Shown here in pieces: positions 17,909 through 26,704 of a stretch of DNA of 64,000 nucleotides (position 1 is its first letter; every line of letters begins with the position of its first letter). The position numbers and the translations under genes were made by a program. The notes beneath the pieces were generated by a model. That model saw nothing but the letters and a program-made list of their open reading frames with translations, searched no databases and was not told the DNA's origin. Source of the stretch: Rhodovastum atsumiense (lineage in GTDB: Bacteria > Pseudomonadota > Alphaproteobacteria > Acetobacterales > Acetobacteraceae); contig NZ_OW485601.1 of the NCBI RefSeq assembly GCF_937425535.1, positions 1,824,501-1,888,500 on the forward strand, written 5' to 3'.

Positions 17909-18273
17909 GTTTTTCCAATGGCCTGGCCGTCCCGACAGGCCAGTGCAGACAGCCCTTCGTTCCCACACATGACCCGCAACGGCATCACCCCCGTTGGGGA
18001 ATGCCGTGACCGGCTGATCCGGGCTCACCAACGGATCACCATCAAGGTCCGACCATGTGGGGGTTGAACATTCCTGAAAATTCTTACCGGAATACCAGCG
18101 CCAAATGGCGTAGGAATGCGCCAGCCTGATCCGCTCCATGAAACCACGGGGGCCAGGCAGGCCGGCGCGGCGCGCAGAAAGCGCCTCCGCGTCGGCCCCT
18201 CTTTCGTATCCACAGACGCGGCCCTTTGGCGAGACGACCGGATCGTGAAAACGGCGGGCAGACAATGGCCCGC
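17909..18273. other. 365-bp gap after tRNA-Pro
   Basis: No convincing gene is visible: the short overlapping frames have no family signal or ribosome-binding site. A hairpin at 17980-18006 (CGGCAT..CCCC / GGGG.ATGCCG with a small loop) may terminate the tRNA transcript, although no T-run follows. There is no tRNA 3'-end duplication or integrase, so no sign of an integrated element. Confidence 0.45.
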
Positions 18274-18819
18274 CTACTCGGCGGGGTGCTGCGCCCGCCA
18301 GGCGGCCAGCGCCTTGTATGTGTTGGCGACATGATCCTCCGGGCTCATCGCCGTGTAGGCGTACAGCACGCGATCGTCGGGCGTGATGACGTAGGACGTG
18401 CGGCTCGCATGGCCGGTGAGCCGGAACAGCACGGAATCATAGGCCGTCATGATCCTGAGATCGGTATCGGCCACGAGCGGGAATTTGCTCTGGCACTCGC
18501 TGACCGAGAATTTCTTGAGCGTGGCGATGCTGTCGCCGGAGACGCCGACCACTGACGCGCCAAGCGCCTTGTAGCGGTCAAGCGCCTCGGCGAATTCATG
18601 CGCCTCCGCGGTGCATCCCCGCGTAAAGGCGGCCGGGTAGAAATACAGCACCACGGGCCCCTGCTTCAGCGCCTCGGACAGCGTGAAACTGAACTCATCG
18701 CCGCCGATCGCGGCCGGCGCGGTGAAGTCGGGGGCGACCTGCCCCGCGGGCAGTTCGGCGCGCGCCATCCCCGCTGCCGTCAGCATGGCCAGACCAAGCC
18801 AACACACGATGCGCCGCAT
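18274..18819 (-). CDS. Exported peroxiredoxin (AhpC/TSA, BCP-like)
   Basis: Thiol peroxidase that reduces hydroperoxides, here probably periplasmic. The 181-residue protein starts with a signal peptide (MRRIVCWLGLAMLTAAGMARA, cut after ARA). The mature part begins LPAGQVAPDFTAPA and has the peroxidatic motif PAAFTRGC, fitting PxxxTxxC. A second cysteine in SVSECQSKFPL could be the resolving residue. GHASRTSYVITPD carries the conserved arginine region. It stands alone on the minus strand. Confidence 0.9.
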   Translation of the reverse strand: MRRIVCWLGLAMLTAAGMARAELPAGQVAPDFTAPAAIGGDEFSFTLSEALKQGPVVLYFYPAAFTRGCTAEAHEFAEALDRYKALGASVVGVSGDSIATLKKFSVSECQSKFPLVADTDLRIMTAYDSVLFRLTGHASRTSYVITPDDRVLYAYTAMSPEDHVANTYKALAAWRAQHPAE

Positions 18820-18940
18820 GGAACCATCCCCTTTGTTTCAGGCGGATATAGGCTCCCCCCGGGATGGTGCCACCCCCGATGGCGTCGTCATCCGGGCGCG
18901 GATGCGCGGACATGAAGGACTCCTGGCAGGCGACGGGCCC

Positions 18941-20293
18941 CTACAGCAGCCGCTCCTTCTTCAGGCTGCACCAGCTTCCTTTCCCGATGATCACATGGTC
19001 ATGCAGGACAATCGACATGGCCCCTGCCGCCACCCTCACCTCCTGGGTCATGGCGATGTCGTCCTGCGACGGGGTGGGATCGCCACTCGGGTGGTTGTGG
19101 ACCAGAATCAAGGCGGTGGCGTGCAGTTCGAGCGCGCGCCTGACCACTTCGCGTGGATAGACGGGCGTGTGGTTGACCGTCCCGCGGGCCTGCACCTCGT
19201 CGGCAATCAGCCGGTTCCTCGTGTCCAGGAACAGCACCCGGAGTTGCTCGACCGGCGCGTGCGCCATCGTGACATTGAGATAGGCCATCAACCGGTCCCA
19301 GTTGTTGAGCACCGGCAGGTCGGCAACCCCGGCCCGCGCGAGGCGCTCGGCCGATGCGCGCACGACCGCGATCGCGGTGGCCGCGTGATCGTTCACGCCG
19401 GGCGTGGCCAGCAACGCCTCGGGAGAAGCCGACAGCACCCCGGCATAAGAGCCGAAGGCATTGATCATCCGCTTCGCCAGCGGCTTGGTATCGCCCCGCG
19501 CAAAGGCCAGGAAGAGCAGCATCTCGAGCAGCTCGTAGTCGGCCAGCGCGTCGGTGCCACGGATCAGCACCTTCTCCCGCATGCGATTGCGATGGCCTTG
19601 GGGGCCCGTGCCGGGAAAAACGGGAGAGGCGACCGCAGCCGAGGCCGGGGCGGGCGGCTGGATGATCCCATCGGCGGAAACCGGCAGCATGACCGGCCTG
19701 ATCGCCGGGGCGGCACGCTCGGCAAGCCCCCCCCAGCGTGGCGGGGCAACACCATCGCCTTGTTGCCAGGGCGGCAGGAATTGCTGATCGCTCAGATACG
19801 CCACCACCGCGGCCAGTCCCTGCGCGCCGATGACATGACCATGGCCGGCCGCGGCGGCCGCTTCGGCCTGACCGTCAGGGCAGAACAGCAGGAGGCCACG
19901 GGCAGCGGCCTGGATCGCCACCGCGTCCATATCGTCGATCGGCTCAAGGCCCCCATCGGAAGCAAGGCCACCGGCGGCGACGACATCCGCCAGCCGGTCC
20001 TGCCCAATCGTGCCGTTGGCGACCAGCAGGGCCAGCGCAACAGCGAGATCAAGCCCCGCTCCTGCCTCTGTCCGCGGGGGCCGTACGTCGATGATCAGCG
20101 CTCCGGTCACGTCCACGCCACACCGGGACAGCACGGCAATGACATGCCGGCCGAGCGGCGTTGCCGATCCCTCGGGGAGCCCTGTCACCTGGAGGGACGA
20201 TGGCCCTGATGAAGCGCTCGCGCGGACGATCGCCGGCACGGCCTGCGTGCCGATCATCGTGAACGCCCGAACCTGGCCCGTCCTTATGGACAT
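18941..20293 (-). CDS. RadC-family protein fused to a ComM-like N-terminal (ChlI) domain
   Basis: A single 450-residue frame. Residues 1-170 match the N-terminal domain of ComM/YifB: VRAFTMIGTQAVPAIV, LQVTGLPEG, RPPRTEAGAGLDLAVALALL and a GGLASDGGLEPIDDM segment. A Pro/Ala-rich linker spans about 171-232. Residues 233-450 are RadC: HRNRMREKVLIRGTDAL with a helix-hairpin-helix part, then the JAB/MPN metal motif HNHPSGDPTPSQDD (H399, H401, D411). The AAA+ helicase core of ComM is absent. ComM promotes branch migration during transformation; RadC's biochemical role is unsettled. A shorter RadC-only start inside the linker is possible, but the upstream frame has no stops. Confidence 0.85.
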   Translation of the reverse strand: MSIRTGQVRAFTMIGTQAVPAIVRASASSGPSSLQVTGLPEGSATPLGRHVIAVLSRCGVDVTGALIIDVRPPRTEAGAGLDLAVALALLVANGTIGQDRLADVVAAGGLASDGGLEPIDDMDAVAIQAAARGLLLFCPDGQAEAAAAAGHGHVIGAQGLAAVVAYLSDQQFLPPWQQGDGVAPPRWGGLAERAAPAIRPVMLPVSADGIIQPPAPASAAVASPVFPGTGPQGHRNRMREKVLIRGTDALADYELLEMLLFLAFARGDTKPLAKRMINAFGSYAGVLSASPEALLATPGVNDHAATAIAVVRASAERLARAGVADLPVLNNWDRLMAYLNVTMAHAPVEQLRVLFLDTRNRLIADEVQARGTVNHTPVYPREVVRRALELHATALILVHNHPSGDPTPSQDDIAMTQEVRVAAGAMSIVLHDHVIIGKGSWCSLKKERLL

Positions 20294-20473
20294 CAGGGAA
20301 CGTTACGGCCTGATCCGCCTGGAAACGTCATCATTTCATTATTTTCACGTTAATCCTGCATTCTTTCCGGTCGCGGCGACCTGCCCTGGTCGGGACGAAA
20401 AATCCCCCCGCCCTCCGCCTTCCCTTCTTTGCCGACACATCGTGGGCAAAGGAGGCAGGCTTGACCTGATCAT

Positions 20474-20492
20474 AAGAATGATTATCAATTGC
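20474..20492. promoter_or_regulatory. Fur-box-like operator upstream of the outer-membrane protein gene
   Basis: Read on the minus strand, the 19-mer GCAATTGATAATCATTCTT matches the classical Fur consensus GATAATGATAATCATTATC at 14 of 19 positions, including the central TGATAATCATT. It lies 36 bp before the start codon of the barrel protein, in a short AT-rich patch where a promoter would be expected. This suggests iron-dependent repression; alphaproteobacteria may use Fur, Mur or Irr. Confidence 0.5.
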
Positions 20493-20527
20493 ATCTAACG
20501 ATACGGCAACGACCCTTTTCAGGAACA

Positions 20528-21304
20528 ATGAGCTTCGCCATGCGATATTTCCCGGCGTTCCTCGCCGCGTTGTTGCTCGCCCCCTTCCCCGCCGTGGCCG
20601 AGGAAAGCCGCAGCGGCATCTATGTGGGCGCGAAAATCGGGGCGAGCCTGCTCAGCGTCAGCGACCGTCGTGTCCTGCAGGATTCCTACAGCCTGACCGA
20701 TGGCGTGAACGACTACTCCGGTGCCGCGCAGTCCTGGGCCATGGGGGATCGCACGGAGCCGGTCTTCGGCGGCGGCGTCTCGCTCGGCTACGATTTCCGC
20801 CCGGCGCTGCGGCTGCCGCTGCGCCTGGAACTCGACTACGTCGCCCGTGACCGCGCCACGGCGGATGCCAGCCACGACGTCACCTATGACATGACCTGGA
20901 ACGGCACGCCGATGACCATCCCCGGCCGGATGAGCCAGCGTGACAGCCTGTTCCTGCAGACCCTGATGGCCAATGCCTGGATCGATATCCCCACCGGCCG
21001 CAGCGTCACCCCCTATGTCGGCGGCGGCATCGGCGTGGCCTTCCTCAACCACGCCAGCACCTTCTCGCTCGACAGCCAGGGCGAGGTGGAAAGCTTCTCC
21101 AACGCCCGCAACGCCACCAATTTCGCATGGTCGGTGGGGGCCGGGATTTCCTGGGCAACCACCCCCCACATCACCTTCGACCTCGGCTATCGCTACATCG
21201 ACGCCGGCGACAGCACGATCGGCACAGGCGGCAGCGAGCCCCTGCATGCCCATATCCATGCCGCCAGCCACGATCTGATGGTGGGCCTGCGCTATGGATT
21301 CTGA
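20528..21304 (+). CDS. Outer-membrane beta-barrel protein (OmpA-barrel/opacity-like)
   Basis: A 258-residue protein with a signal peptide (MRYFPAFLAALLLAPFPAVAEE) and an all-beta mature region. Amphipathic strands such as SGIYVGAKIGASLL, PVFGGGVSLGYDF, PLRLELDYVARD, VTPYVGGGIGVAFL, WSVGAGISWATTPHITFDLGYRYID and DLMVGLRYGF suggest an eight-stranded barrel, and the C-terminal phenylalanine is the usual BAM signal. The start MSFAMRY follows AGGAAC; the inner ATG is an alternative. A Fur-box-like site upstream suggests iron response. The ligand is unknown. Confidence 0.85.
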   Translation: MSFAMRYFPAFLAALLLAPFPAVAEESRSGIYVGAKIGASLLSVSDRRVLQDSYSLTDGVNDYSGAAQSWAMGDRTEPVFGGGVSLGYDFRPALRLPLRLELDYVARDRATADASHDVTYDMTWNGTPMTIPGRMSQRDSLFLQTLMANAWIDIPTGRSVTPYVGGGIGVAFLNHASTFSLDSQGEVESFSNARNATNFAWSVGAGISWATTPHITFDLGYRYIDAGDSTIGTGGSEPLHAHIHAASHDLMVGLRYGF

Positions 21305-21376
21305 GGTGCGCCTGTCCGCATCTGCCGCCTCACGGCAGGGGGTGGCGGAGGCGGATCCCTTCGGGCGTCGGTGCTG

Positions 21377-22444
21377 TCAGGCCGGATCCACGCGCAACCC
21401 GGTCGCGGCATCGAAGACATGGATGTGCTCGGGCGGGATGGCGACGGTCATGCTCTCCCCGCCCGGGGCCGACCCGGCCAGCTTGACCGAGAGCAATTCC
21501 CCATCCGCCAGCCGCCCGATCACCACGGTCTCCGAGCCCAGCGGCTCGATGAGGTCGATCTCGATGCCGATCCCCGCGGGCTCGGGGCGCAGATGCTCCG
21601 GCCGGATGCCGATCGTCAGGCGCTGCCCGTCCGCCCCCGGGCGCCTGCCATCGGCGAAGGGCAGCACCACGCCCAGTTCCAGCGTCGCCGCGGTGCCGCC
21701 ATGGCTGAGCCGGGCCGGCAGGAAATTCATCGCCGGCGCACCGATGAAGCCGGCGACATAGGCATCGGCCGGGCGCTCGAACACGTCCATGGGGGTGGCA
21801 AGCTGCACCGGCCGCCCCTGGTGCAGCACCAGCAGCCGGTCGCCGAGCGTCATCGCCTCCACCTGGTCATGCGTGACATAGAGGCTGGTGACGCCAAGCC
21901 GCCGCTGCAGCCGCCGGATCTCGGCACGCATCTGCACGCGCAGCTTGGCATCGAGATTGGACAGCGGCTCGTCGAACAGGAACAGCTTCGGCCGGCGCAC
22001 GATCGCCCGCCCCATCGCCACGCGCTGGCGCTGCCCGCCCGAAAGCTGCCGCGGCTTGCGTTCGAGCAGCGGCGTGAGCCCGAGCATCTCCGCCGCCTGC
22101 TCCACCTCCCGGCGGATCTCCGGGCGCGGCAGGCCACGGATGCGCAGCCCATACGCCATGTTGTCGAACACGGTCATGTGCGGGTAGAGCGCGTAGTTCT
22201 GGAACACCATGGCGATGTCCCGCTCCGCCGGGTCGAGCCCGGCGACATCCCGCCCGTCCAGCAGGATGCGCCCGCCAGTGGGCGTCTCCAGCCCCGCCAC
22301 CAGCCGCAACAGGGTGGACTTGCCGCAGCCCGAGGCACCGACGATCACCAGCATCTCGCCGGCCGCCATGGTCAGGTCGATGCCGTGCAGCACGGGCACC
22401 GCGCCGAAACTCTTGCGCAGATCCTGCAGGACCAGCGATGTCAT
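21377..22444 (-). CDS. ugpC: ABC transporter ATP-binding protein, UgpC/MalK type
   Basis: ATPase subunit (355 residues) of a carbohydrate-family importer. It has Walker A GASGCGKSTLL, the Q-loop region NYALYPHMTVFDNMAYGL, signature LSGGQRQRVAMGRA, Walker B LFLFDEPLSNLDAKLR, the H-loop YVTHDQVEAM and a C-terminal TOBE regulatory half with TIGIRPEHLR. It is the last gene of a four-gene set; its neighbours identify the system as glycerol-3-phosphate-like. UgpC and MalK are often interchangeable, so the name rests on context. Confidence 0.9.
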   Translation of the reverse strand: MTSLVLQDLRKSFGAVPVLHGIDLTMAAGEMLVIVGASGCGKSTLLRLVAGLETPTGGRILLDGRDVAGLDPAERDIAMVFQNYALYPHMTVFDNMAYGLRIRGLPRPEIRREVEQAAEMLGLTPLLERKPRQLSGGQRQRVAMGRAIVRRPKLFLFDEPLSNLDAKLRVQMRAEIRRLQRRLGVTSLYVTHDQVEAMTLGDRLLVLHQGRPVQLATPMDVFERPADAYVAGFIGAPAMNFLPARLSHGGTAATLELGVVLPFADGRRPGADGQRLTIGIRPEHLRPEPAGIGIEIDLIEPLGSETVVIGRLADGELLSVKLAGSAPGGESMTVAIPPEHIHVFDAATGLRVDPA

Positions 22445-23275
22445 CTATTTGTCGCCTTCCGTCAGGCCTTTGACGAACCAGCGCTGCATCAGCATCACCA
22501 CCGCGACGGGCGGCAGCAACGCCAGCACCGCGGTCGCCATCACCCGGTTCCATTCGGTCTGCGTCTCGTTGCCGATCATCTTGACGATGCCGATGACGAT
22601 GGTGTCGAGACGCGGGTCGGTCGCCACCAGCAGCGGCCAGAGATACTGGTTCCAGCCATAGACGAACAGGATCACGAACAGCGCGGCCAGATTGGCCGCC
22701 GAGACCGGGATCAGGATGTCCACCAGGAAGCGCCAGGGCCCCGCGCCATCCATCCGCGCCGCCTCCACCAGCTCGTCCGGCACCGCGAGGAAAGTCTGCC
22801 GGAACAGCAGCGTGGCGGTCGCCGAGGCGATCAGCGGCACGGTGAGTCCGGTGAAGCTGTTGATCAGCGACAGGTCGGACATCACCGCGTAGGTCGGGAT
22901 GATGCGCACCTCCACCGGCAGCATCAGGGTGATGAAGATCATCCAGAACGCGGTCCGGCGGAACGGGAAGCGGAAGAACGTCACCGCGTAGGCCGAGAGG
23001 ATGGAAATGACGATCTTGCCGAAGGCAATCGCCAGCGCCATGGCGGCGCTGACGAGCAGCATCCGCCACACCGGCCCCACCCCCGGCGCGCCCTCGCGCA
23101 GCACCGTGGCATAGACGGAAAACCCTTCCAGCCGCGGGATCAGCGACAGTTCCCCACGATCGACCGCGGCCGGATCCAGCGTCGATCCCGCCAGCACCAG
23201 CCAGATCGGCAGCACGAACAGCACCACGCCGAGCAGCAGCACCGCATGCGCGGGCCAGTCGGTCCGTCCGTTCAC
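22445..23275 (-). CDS. ugpE: ABC transporter permease, UgpE type
   Basis: Inner-membrane permease of 276 residues with six predicted helices. The EAA loop that contacts the ATPase is seen as ELVEAARMDGAGPWRFLVDILIPVS. Other Ugp-type segments are LSAYAVTFFRFPFRRTAFWM, LMLPVEVRIIPTYAV and VYGWNQYLWPLLVATD, the last typical of UgpE. The GTG start at 23275 overlaps the ugpA stop (GTGA); the longer open frame upstream is only the ugpA sequence in another frame. ugpC begins at the base after the stop. Confidence 0.9.
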   Translation of the reverse strand: MNGRTDWPAHAVLLLGVVLFVLPIWLVLAGSTLDPAAVDRGELSLIPRLEGFSVYATVLREGAPGVGPVWRMLLVSAAMALAIAFGKIVISILSAYAVTFFRFPFRRTAFWMIFITLMLPVEVRIIPTYAVMSDLSLINSFTGLTVPLIASATATLLFRQTFLAVPDELVEAARMDGAGPWRFLVDILIPVSAANLAALFVILFVYGWNQYLWPLLVATDPRLDTIVIGIVKMIGNETQTEWNRVMATAVLALLPPVAVVMLMQRWFVKGLTEGDK

Positions 23276-24153
23276 GCCCCGCCCCTCCGGCCGATCAGCC
23301 GGAACTGCAGCATCACCAGCAGCACCACGCCCAGCATCAGCACCACCGATTGCGCCGAGGAGGAGCCGATATCGAGATTGACCACGCCATCGCGGTAGAC
23401 TTTCACCACCAGGGTCTCGGTGGCCTTGCCCGGGCCGCCATGGGTCAGCGCCTGGATGGTGCCGAAGGTATCGAAGGCGGCATAGACCAGGTTCACCACC
23501 AGCAGGAACAGCATGGTCGGTGTCAGCAGCGGCAGGATCACGGTGCGGAAGCGGAAGAAGCCGCGCGCGCCGTCCATCCGAGCGGCTTCCAGCACGCTGC
23601 GCGGGATCGACTGCAGCCCGGCCAGGAAAAAGATGAAATTGTAGCTGACCTGCTTCCAGGCACTGGTCAGGATCACCACCAGCATCGCCTGCAGCCCGTT
23701 CAGCCGGAAATCCCAGGCAATGCCGATGCCGTTGAGCCAGCGCCCGACCGGGCCGACCTGGGGATGCAGGATCAGGATCCACAGCACCGCCGCGACCGCC
23801 GGGGCGATGGCATAAGGCCAGATCAGCAAGGTCCGATAGAGATTGCGGCCGCGGATCTCGTGATCGGCCGCCAGCGCCAGCAGCAGCGCCACCCCCATCG
23901 CCAGCGCGGTGACCGCACTGCAAAACACCACGGTACGGCCGATCGACTCAAGATAGAGCGGATCGGCCAGAAGATCGGTGAAGTTGTCGAAACCGACGAA
24001 GCGGGTTTGCAGGCCGAACGGATCAGCCTGTGTGAGGCTGGAAAAGACCGCCTGCCCGGCCGGCCAGTAAAAGAAGACGAAGGTCAGCAGCAGTTGCGGC
24101 AGCAGCAAGGCTACCGGCAACAGCCAGCCCGGGAAGATCGTGCGACGTTCCAT
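23272..24153 (-). CDS. ugpA: ABC transporter permease, UgpA type
   Basis: Partner permease of 293 residues. It shows an N-terminal helix (PGWLLPVALLLPQLLLTFVFFYWP), FGLQTRFVGFDNFTDLL, the EAA loop SVLEAARMDGARGFFRFRTVILPLL and FDTFGTIQALTHGGPGKAT, which is the typical UgpA C-terminal signature for this family. Start MERRTIF is chosen; MLS three codons upstream is an alternative. It overlaps ugpE by four bases and follows ugpB by 48 bp. Confidence 0.92.
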   Translation of the reverse strand: MERRTIFPGWLLPVALLLPQLLLTFVFFYWPAGQAVFSSLTQADPFGLQTRFVGFDNFTDLLADPLYLESIGRTVVFCSAVTALAMGVALLLALAADHEIRGRNLYRTLLIWPYAIAPAVAAVLWILILHPQVGPVGRWLNGIGIAWDFRLNGLQAMLVVILTSAWKQVSYNFIFFLAGLQSIPRSVLEAARMDGARGFFRFRTVILPLLTPTMLFLLVVNLVYAAFDTFGTIQALTHGGPGKATETLVVKVYRDGVVNLDIGSSSAQSVVLMLGVVLLVMLQFRLIGRRGGA

Positions 24154-24201
24154 GGACAGCAAACGGCGGCGGGCGGCGATGCGGCCGCCCGCCTGGCCCG
24201 C

Positions 24202-25542
24202 TCAGGCCTTGACCGATTTCTGGAACTCGCGCAGCACGCGGTTGCCGCGCACCACCGAGGTGTCCAGCATCGCCTGCGCGCCCTGCTGGCCCTGCAGCGC
24301 CCGCTCCAGCTCTTCTTCGATGATATTGCGGATTTCCGGCATCCGCCCGAGCCGGAAGCCACGCGAATTGGGCGTCACCTGCCCACGGGTGAGCTGCTTG
24401 ATCGGCAGGTCAGCGCCGGGGTTGCGGTCGTAGAAGCCCTGCTGCCGCGACAATTCGTAGCCGGCGAAGGTCACCGGCACATAGCCGGTGTGCTGGTGCC
24501 AGGTGGCGTCATTCGCGGGCACCGCCAGGAATTTCAGGAATTCCGCAACGCCTTTGTACTCGGCGGGATTGCGCCCCGGGGCGGTCATCGCCCAGAGGCT
24601 CGCGCCGCCGATGATCGAATTGATCGGCTTCGGGTCCACTTCCGGGTCGGTCGGCAGCAGCGCCGGCGCCCAGCGGAACTTGGCGCCGCGCGCGATATTC
24701 GCCCGTGAGCCGGACGAGCCGAAGGTAATCGCCGCCTCGCCGGAAATGAACAGCGGGTTGGGCGCGTCACCACGGCCGCCGTAACGAAACAGCCCCTCCT
24801 TCGACATATCCAGAAGGCGCTGGATATGCTTGACGAAAGGCGGGGTGTTGATGCGCAGCTCGGTGTCCAACCCCTCGAAGCCATTGGCGCGGGTGGCATA
24901 CACCAGGTTGTGCATTGCCGCGTATTGTTCGAGCTGGATCCAGGTCGGCCAGGCGGTGGTCATCGGCACCGAGGTCGCGGATTTGGCCTTCAGCGCACGG
25001 CAGGCCTCGACCACCTGCTGCCAGGTGGCAGGCGGCGCGTCCGGATTGAGCCCGGCCTTCTCGAAGGCATCCTTGTTGTACCACATCAGCGCGCTGGACG
25101 AGTTGAACGGCATCGAGGCCAGCCGCCCGTCCGGCAGGCTATAGTACCCGCGCACGCCGCCCAGATAAGCGGCAGGGTCCAGGGTGACGCCGGTCTCCTT
25201 CGCAAGCTGCCAGATCTGCTTCACCGCCGGCCCGGCGGTCAGCATGGTGCCGGTTCCCACTTCGAACACCTGCACCAGATGCGGTGCCTGGCCGGCCCGC
25301 GAGGCGGCGATCGTGGCCGTCAGCGTCTCGCCGTAGGTGCCCTTGAAGACCGGCACGACCTCGTAGGCAGGCTGACTGGCGTTGAATTCGGTGGCGATGC
25401 GATTCACCTCATCGCCGAGCGCGGCCTCCATCGCATGCCAGAAGACGATCCGGGTCCTGGCGGCCTGGGCGCGCGCCATCGGTGCCAGGGCAGGCGCGGC
25501 AGCCAGAGCGGCCGCGCCGGCCAGCAGTGTGCGGCGGTTCAT
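24202..25542 (-). CDS. ugpB: Extracellular solute-binding protein, UgpB type
   Basis: Periplasmic binding protein of 446 residues, first gene of the importer operon. The N-terminus MNRRTLLAGAAALAAAPALA with a double arginine could be a Tat or Sec signal ending near ARAQA. The mature protein shows IVFWHAMEAALGDEVNRIATEFN, VVPVFKGTYGETLTATIAA, HLVQVFEVGTGTM, PFNSSSALMWYNKDAF and HTGYVPVT, all closely like UgpB for sn-glycerol 3-phosphate. Without a ugpQ phosphodiesterase nearby the exact ligand (G3P or glycerophosphodiesters) stays inferred. Confidence 0.92.
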   Translation of the reverse strand: MNRRTLLAGAAALAAAPALAPMARAQAARTRIVFWHAMEAALGDEVNRIATEFNASQPAYEVVPVFKGTYGETLTATIAASRAGQAPHLVQVFEVGTGTMLTAGPAVKQIWQLAKETGVTLDPAAYLGGVRGYYSLPDGRLASMPFNSSSALMWYNKDAFEKAGLNPDAPPATWQQVVEACRALKAKSATSVPMTTAWPTWIQLEQYAAMHNLVYATRANGFEGLDTELRINTPPFVKHIQRLLDMSKEGLFRYGGRGDAPNPLFISGEAAITFGSSGSRANIARGAKFRWAPALLPTDPEVDPKPINSIIGGASLWAMTAPGRNPAEYKGVAEFLKFLAVPANDATWHQHTGYVPVTFAGYELSRQQGFYDRNPGADLPIKQLTRGQVTPNSRGFRLGRMPEIRNIIEEELERALQGQQGAQAMLDTSVVRGNRVLREFQKSVKA

Positions 25543-25645
25543 CGCGGGTCCTCCTTCTTCTTGCGGACGGCGGGGTGGGTAGCCGTTCCGTGAGACGATC
25601 CCATGACAGTATCATGACGGTTGCTTGAAGCCACGCGACTTCGCC

Positions 25646-25837
25646 CTAGCGCCGGCGGGCCGCCCAGAGCAGCAGCCACCGTCCCGGCAAGGCCCAGGCC
25701 ACCCCGGCCACGCCGAAATAGAGCAGTTCCGCCAGCGGATGCATGGGCGCGAGCGCGTCGGCAAGGGAAACCACGCCCACCACGTAGGCGCCAAATCCCA
25801 GGATGCCCGCGATCAGGGCGAGAGGGGTGCGTGACAT
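25646..25837 (-). CDS. DUF2842 small membrane protein
   Basis: A 63-residue protein with two hydrophobic helices (about 6-27 and 37-59), beginning [18 protein letters not shown] and containing [20 protein letters not shown]. The second segment, with YFGVAG.AW.LP, is the hallmark of DUF2842, a small alphaproteobacterial family with unknown function. The upstream open frame is rejected since only this part has family character. It lies between ugpB and apt as a single gene. Confidence 0.75.
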   Translation of the reverse strand: MSRTPLALIAGILGFGAYVVGVVSLADALAPMHPLAELLYFGVAGVAWALPGRWLLLWAARRR

Positions 25838-26098
25838 GCCCCCACCGTTACCGCGCCCCTTTGGTGTGCGCCAGCACCCTCGACGAAGCCTCGGGAACCG
25901 GCAGGTTGCGCGGCACCGTGCCCTGGCCGCCGGTATCCAGGTATACGGGGTGGCCCATGCCAGGATGGGCGCGTCCCATCGCGGCGCAGCGAATCCCCTG
26001 CTTTCCGCTGTCCCGGTACCGTCACGCGCCTGCAACCGGCCTTGCCGCGACCGAGCGGGGGTTCTACACGCGCTGCACTGGCAACGAGGGCCGAGCCG

Positions 26099-26614
26099 AT
26101 GGATCTGAAGGACCACATCCGGAGCATCCCGGATTTTCCGAAACCCGGAATCCTTTTCTACGACATCTCCACCCTGCTGCGGCATGCCGATGCCTGGCAG
26201 GTGGCGATGGGCCGCATGGCGCGCGCCGTCCGCGCCCACCAGCCCGATCTGCTCGCCGGCATCGAGAGCCGCGGCTTCCTGGTGGCCGCCCCGCTCGCAC
26301 TGAAGCTGGGCTGCGGCTTCGTGATGCTGCGCAAGCGCGGCAAGCTGCCCGGCGAGACCATCCCGCTGGATTACGGCCTGGAATACGGCACCGACCGGAT
26401 CGAGATCCAGGCCGACGCCATCGAGCGCGGCCAGCGCGTGGTGGTGGTCGATGACCTGCTGGCCACCGGGGGCACGATGGCCGCCGGCATCCAGTTGCTG
26501 CGCAACATCGGCGCCGTTGTCCCGGCGGCCGCCACCCTGATCGAACTGACCTTCCTGCAGGGCCGCAGCCGCCTCGACGTGCCCTGCGAAACCCTGGTTT
26601 CCTACGATTCCTGA
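26099..26614 (+). CDS. apt: Adenine phosphoribosyltransferase
   Basis: Purine salvage enzyme joining adenine and PRPP to make AMP. The 171-residue protein begins [20 protein letters not shown], a classic APT N-terminus. It has [27 protein letters not shown], and the PRPP-binding motif [16 protein letters not shown]. The length matches the family. The ATG at 26099 is preferred over a 19-residue longer form without homology. About 260 bp of unremarkable sequence precede it. Confidence 0.96.
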   Translation: MDLKDHIRSIPDFPKPGILFYDISTLLRHADAWQVAMGRMARAVRAHQPDLLAGIESRGFLVAAPLALKLGCGFVMLRKRGKLPGETIPLDYGLEYGTDRIEIQADAIERGQRVVVVDDLLATGGTMAAGIQLLRNIGAVVPAAATLIELTFLQGRSRLDVPCETLVSYDS

Positions 26615-26704
26615 CCGGGGATTTTGACAAGCCCTCGCATCCGGTGCAGGGAGAAGGCTGATCGCCCTGCCGACAGGCGATCCTGTGCCTGGGAGGGGGT
26701 CTGG

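Noticed and set aside
17980-18006. Intrinsic terminator after tRNA-Pro
   Set aside because: The stem is good but no T-run follows; kept only as a note within the gap entry.
18025-18334. Several 60-80 codon frames after tRNA-Pro
   Set aside because: Overlapping each other on both strands, without ribosome-binding sites or family features.
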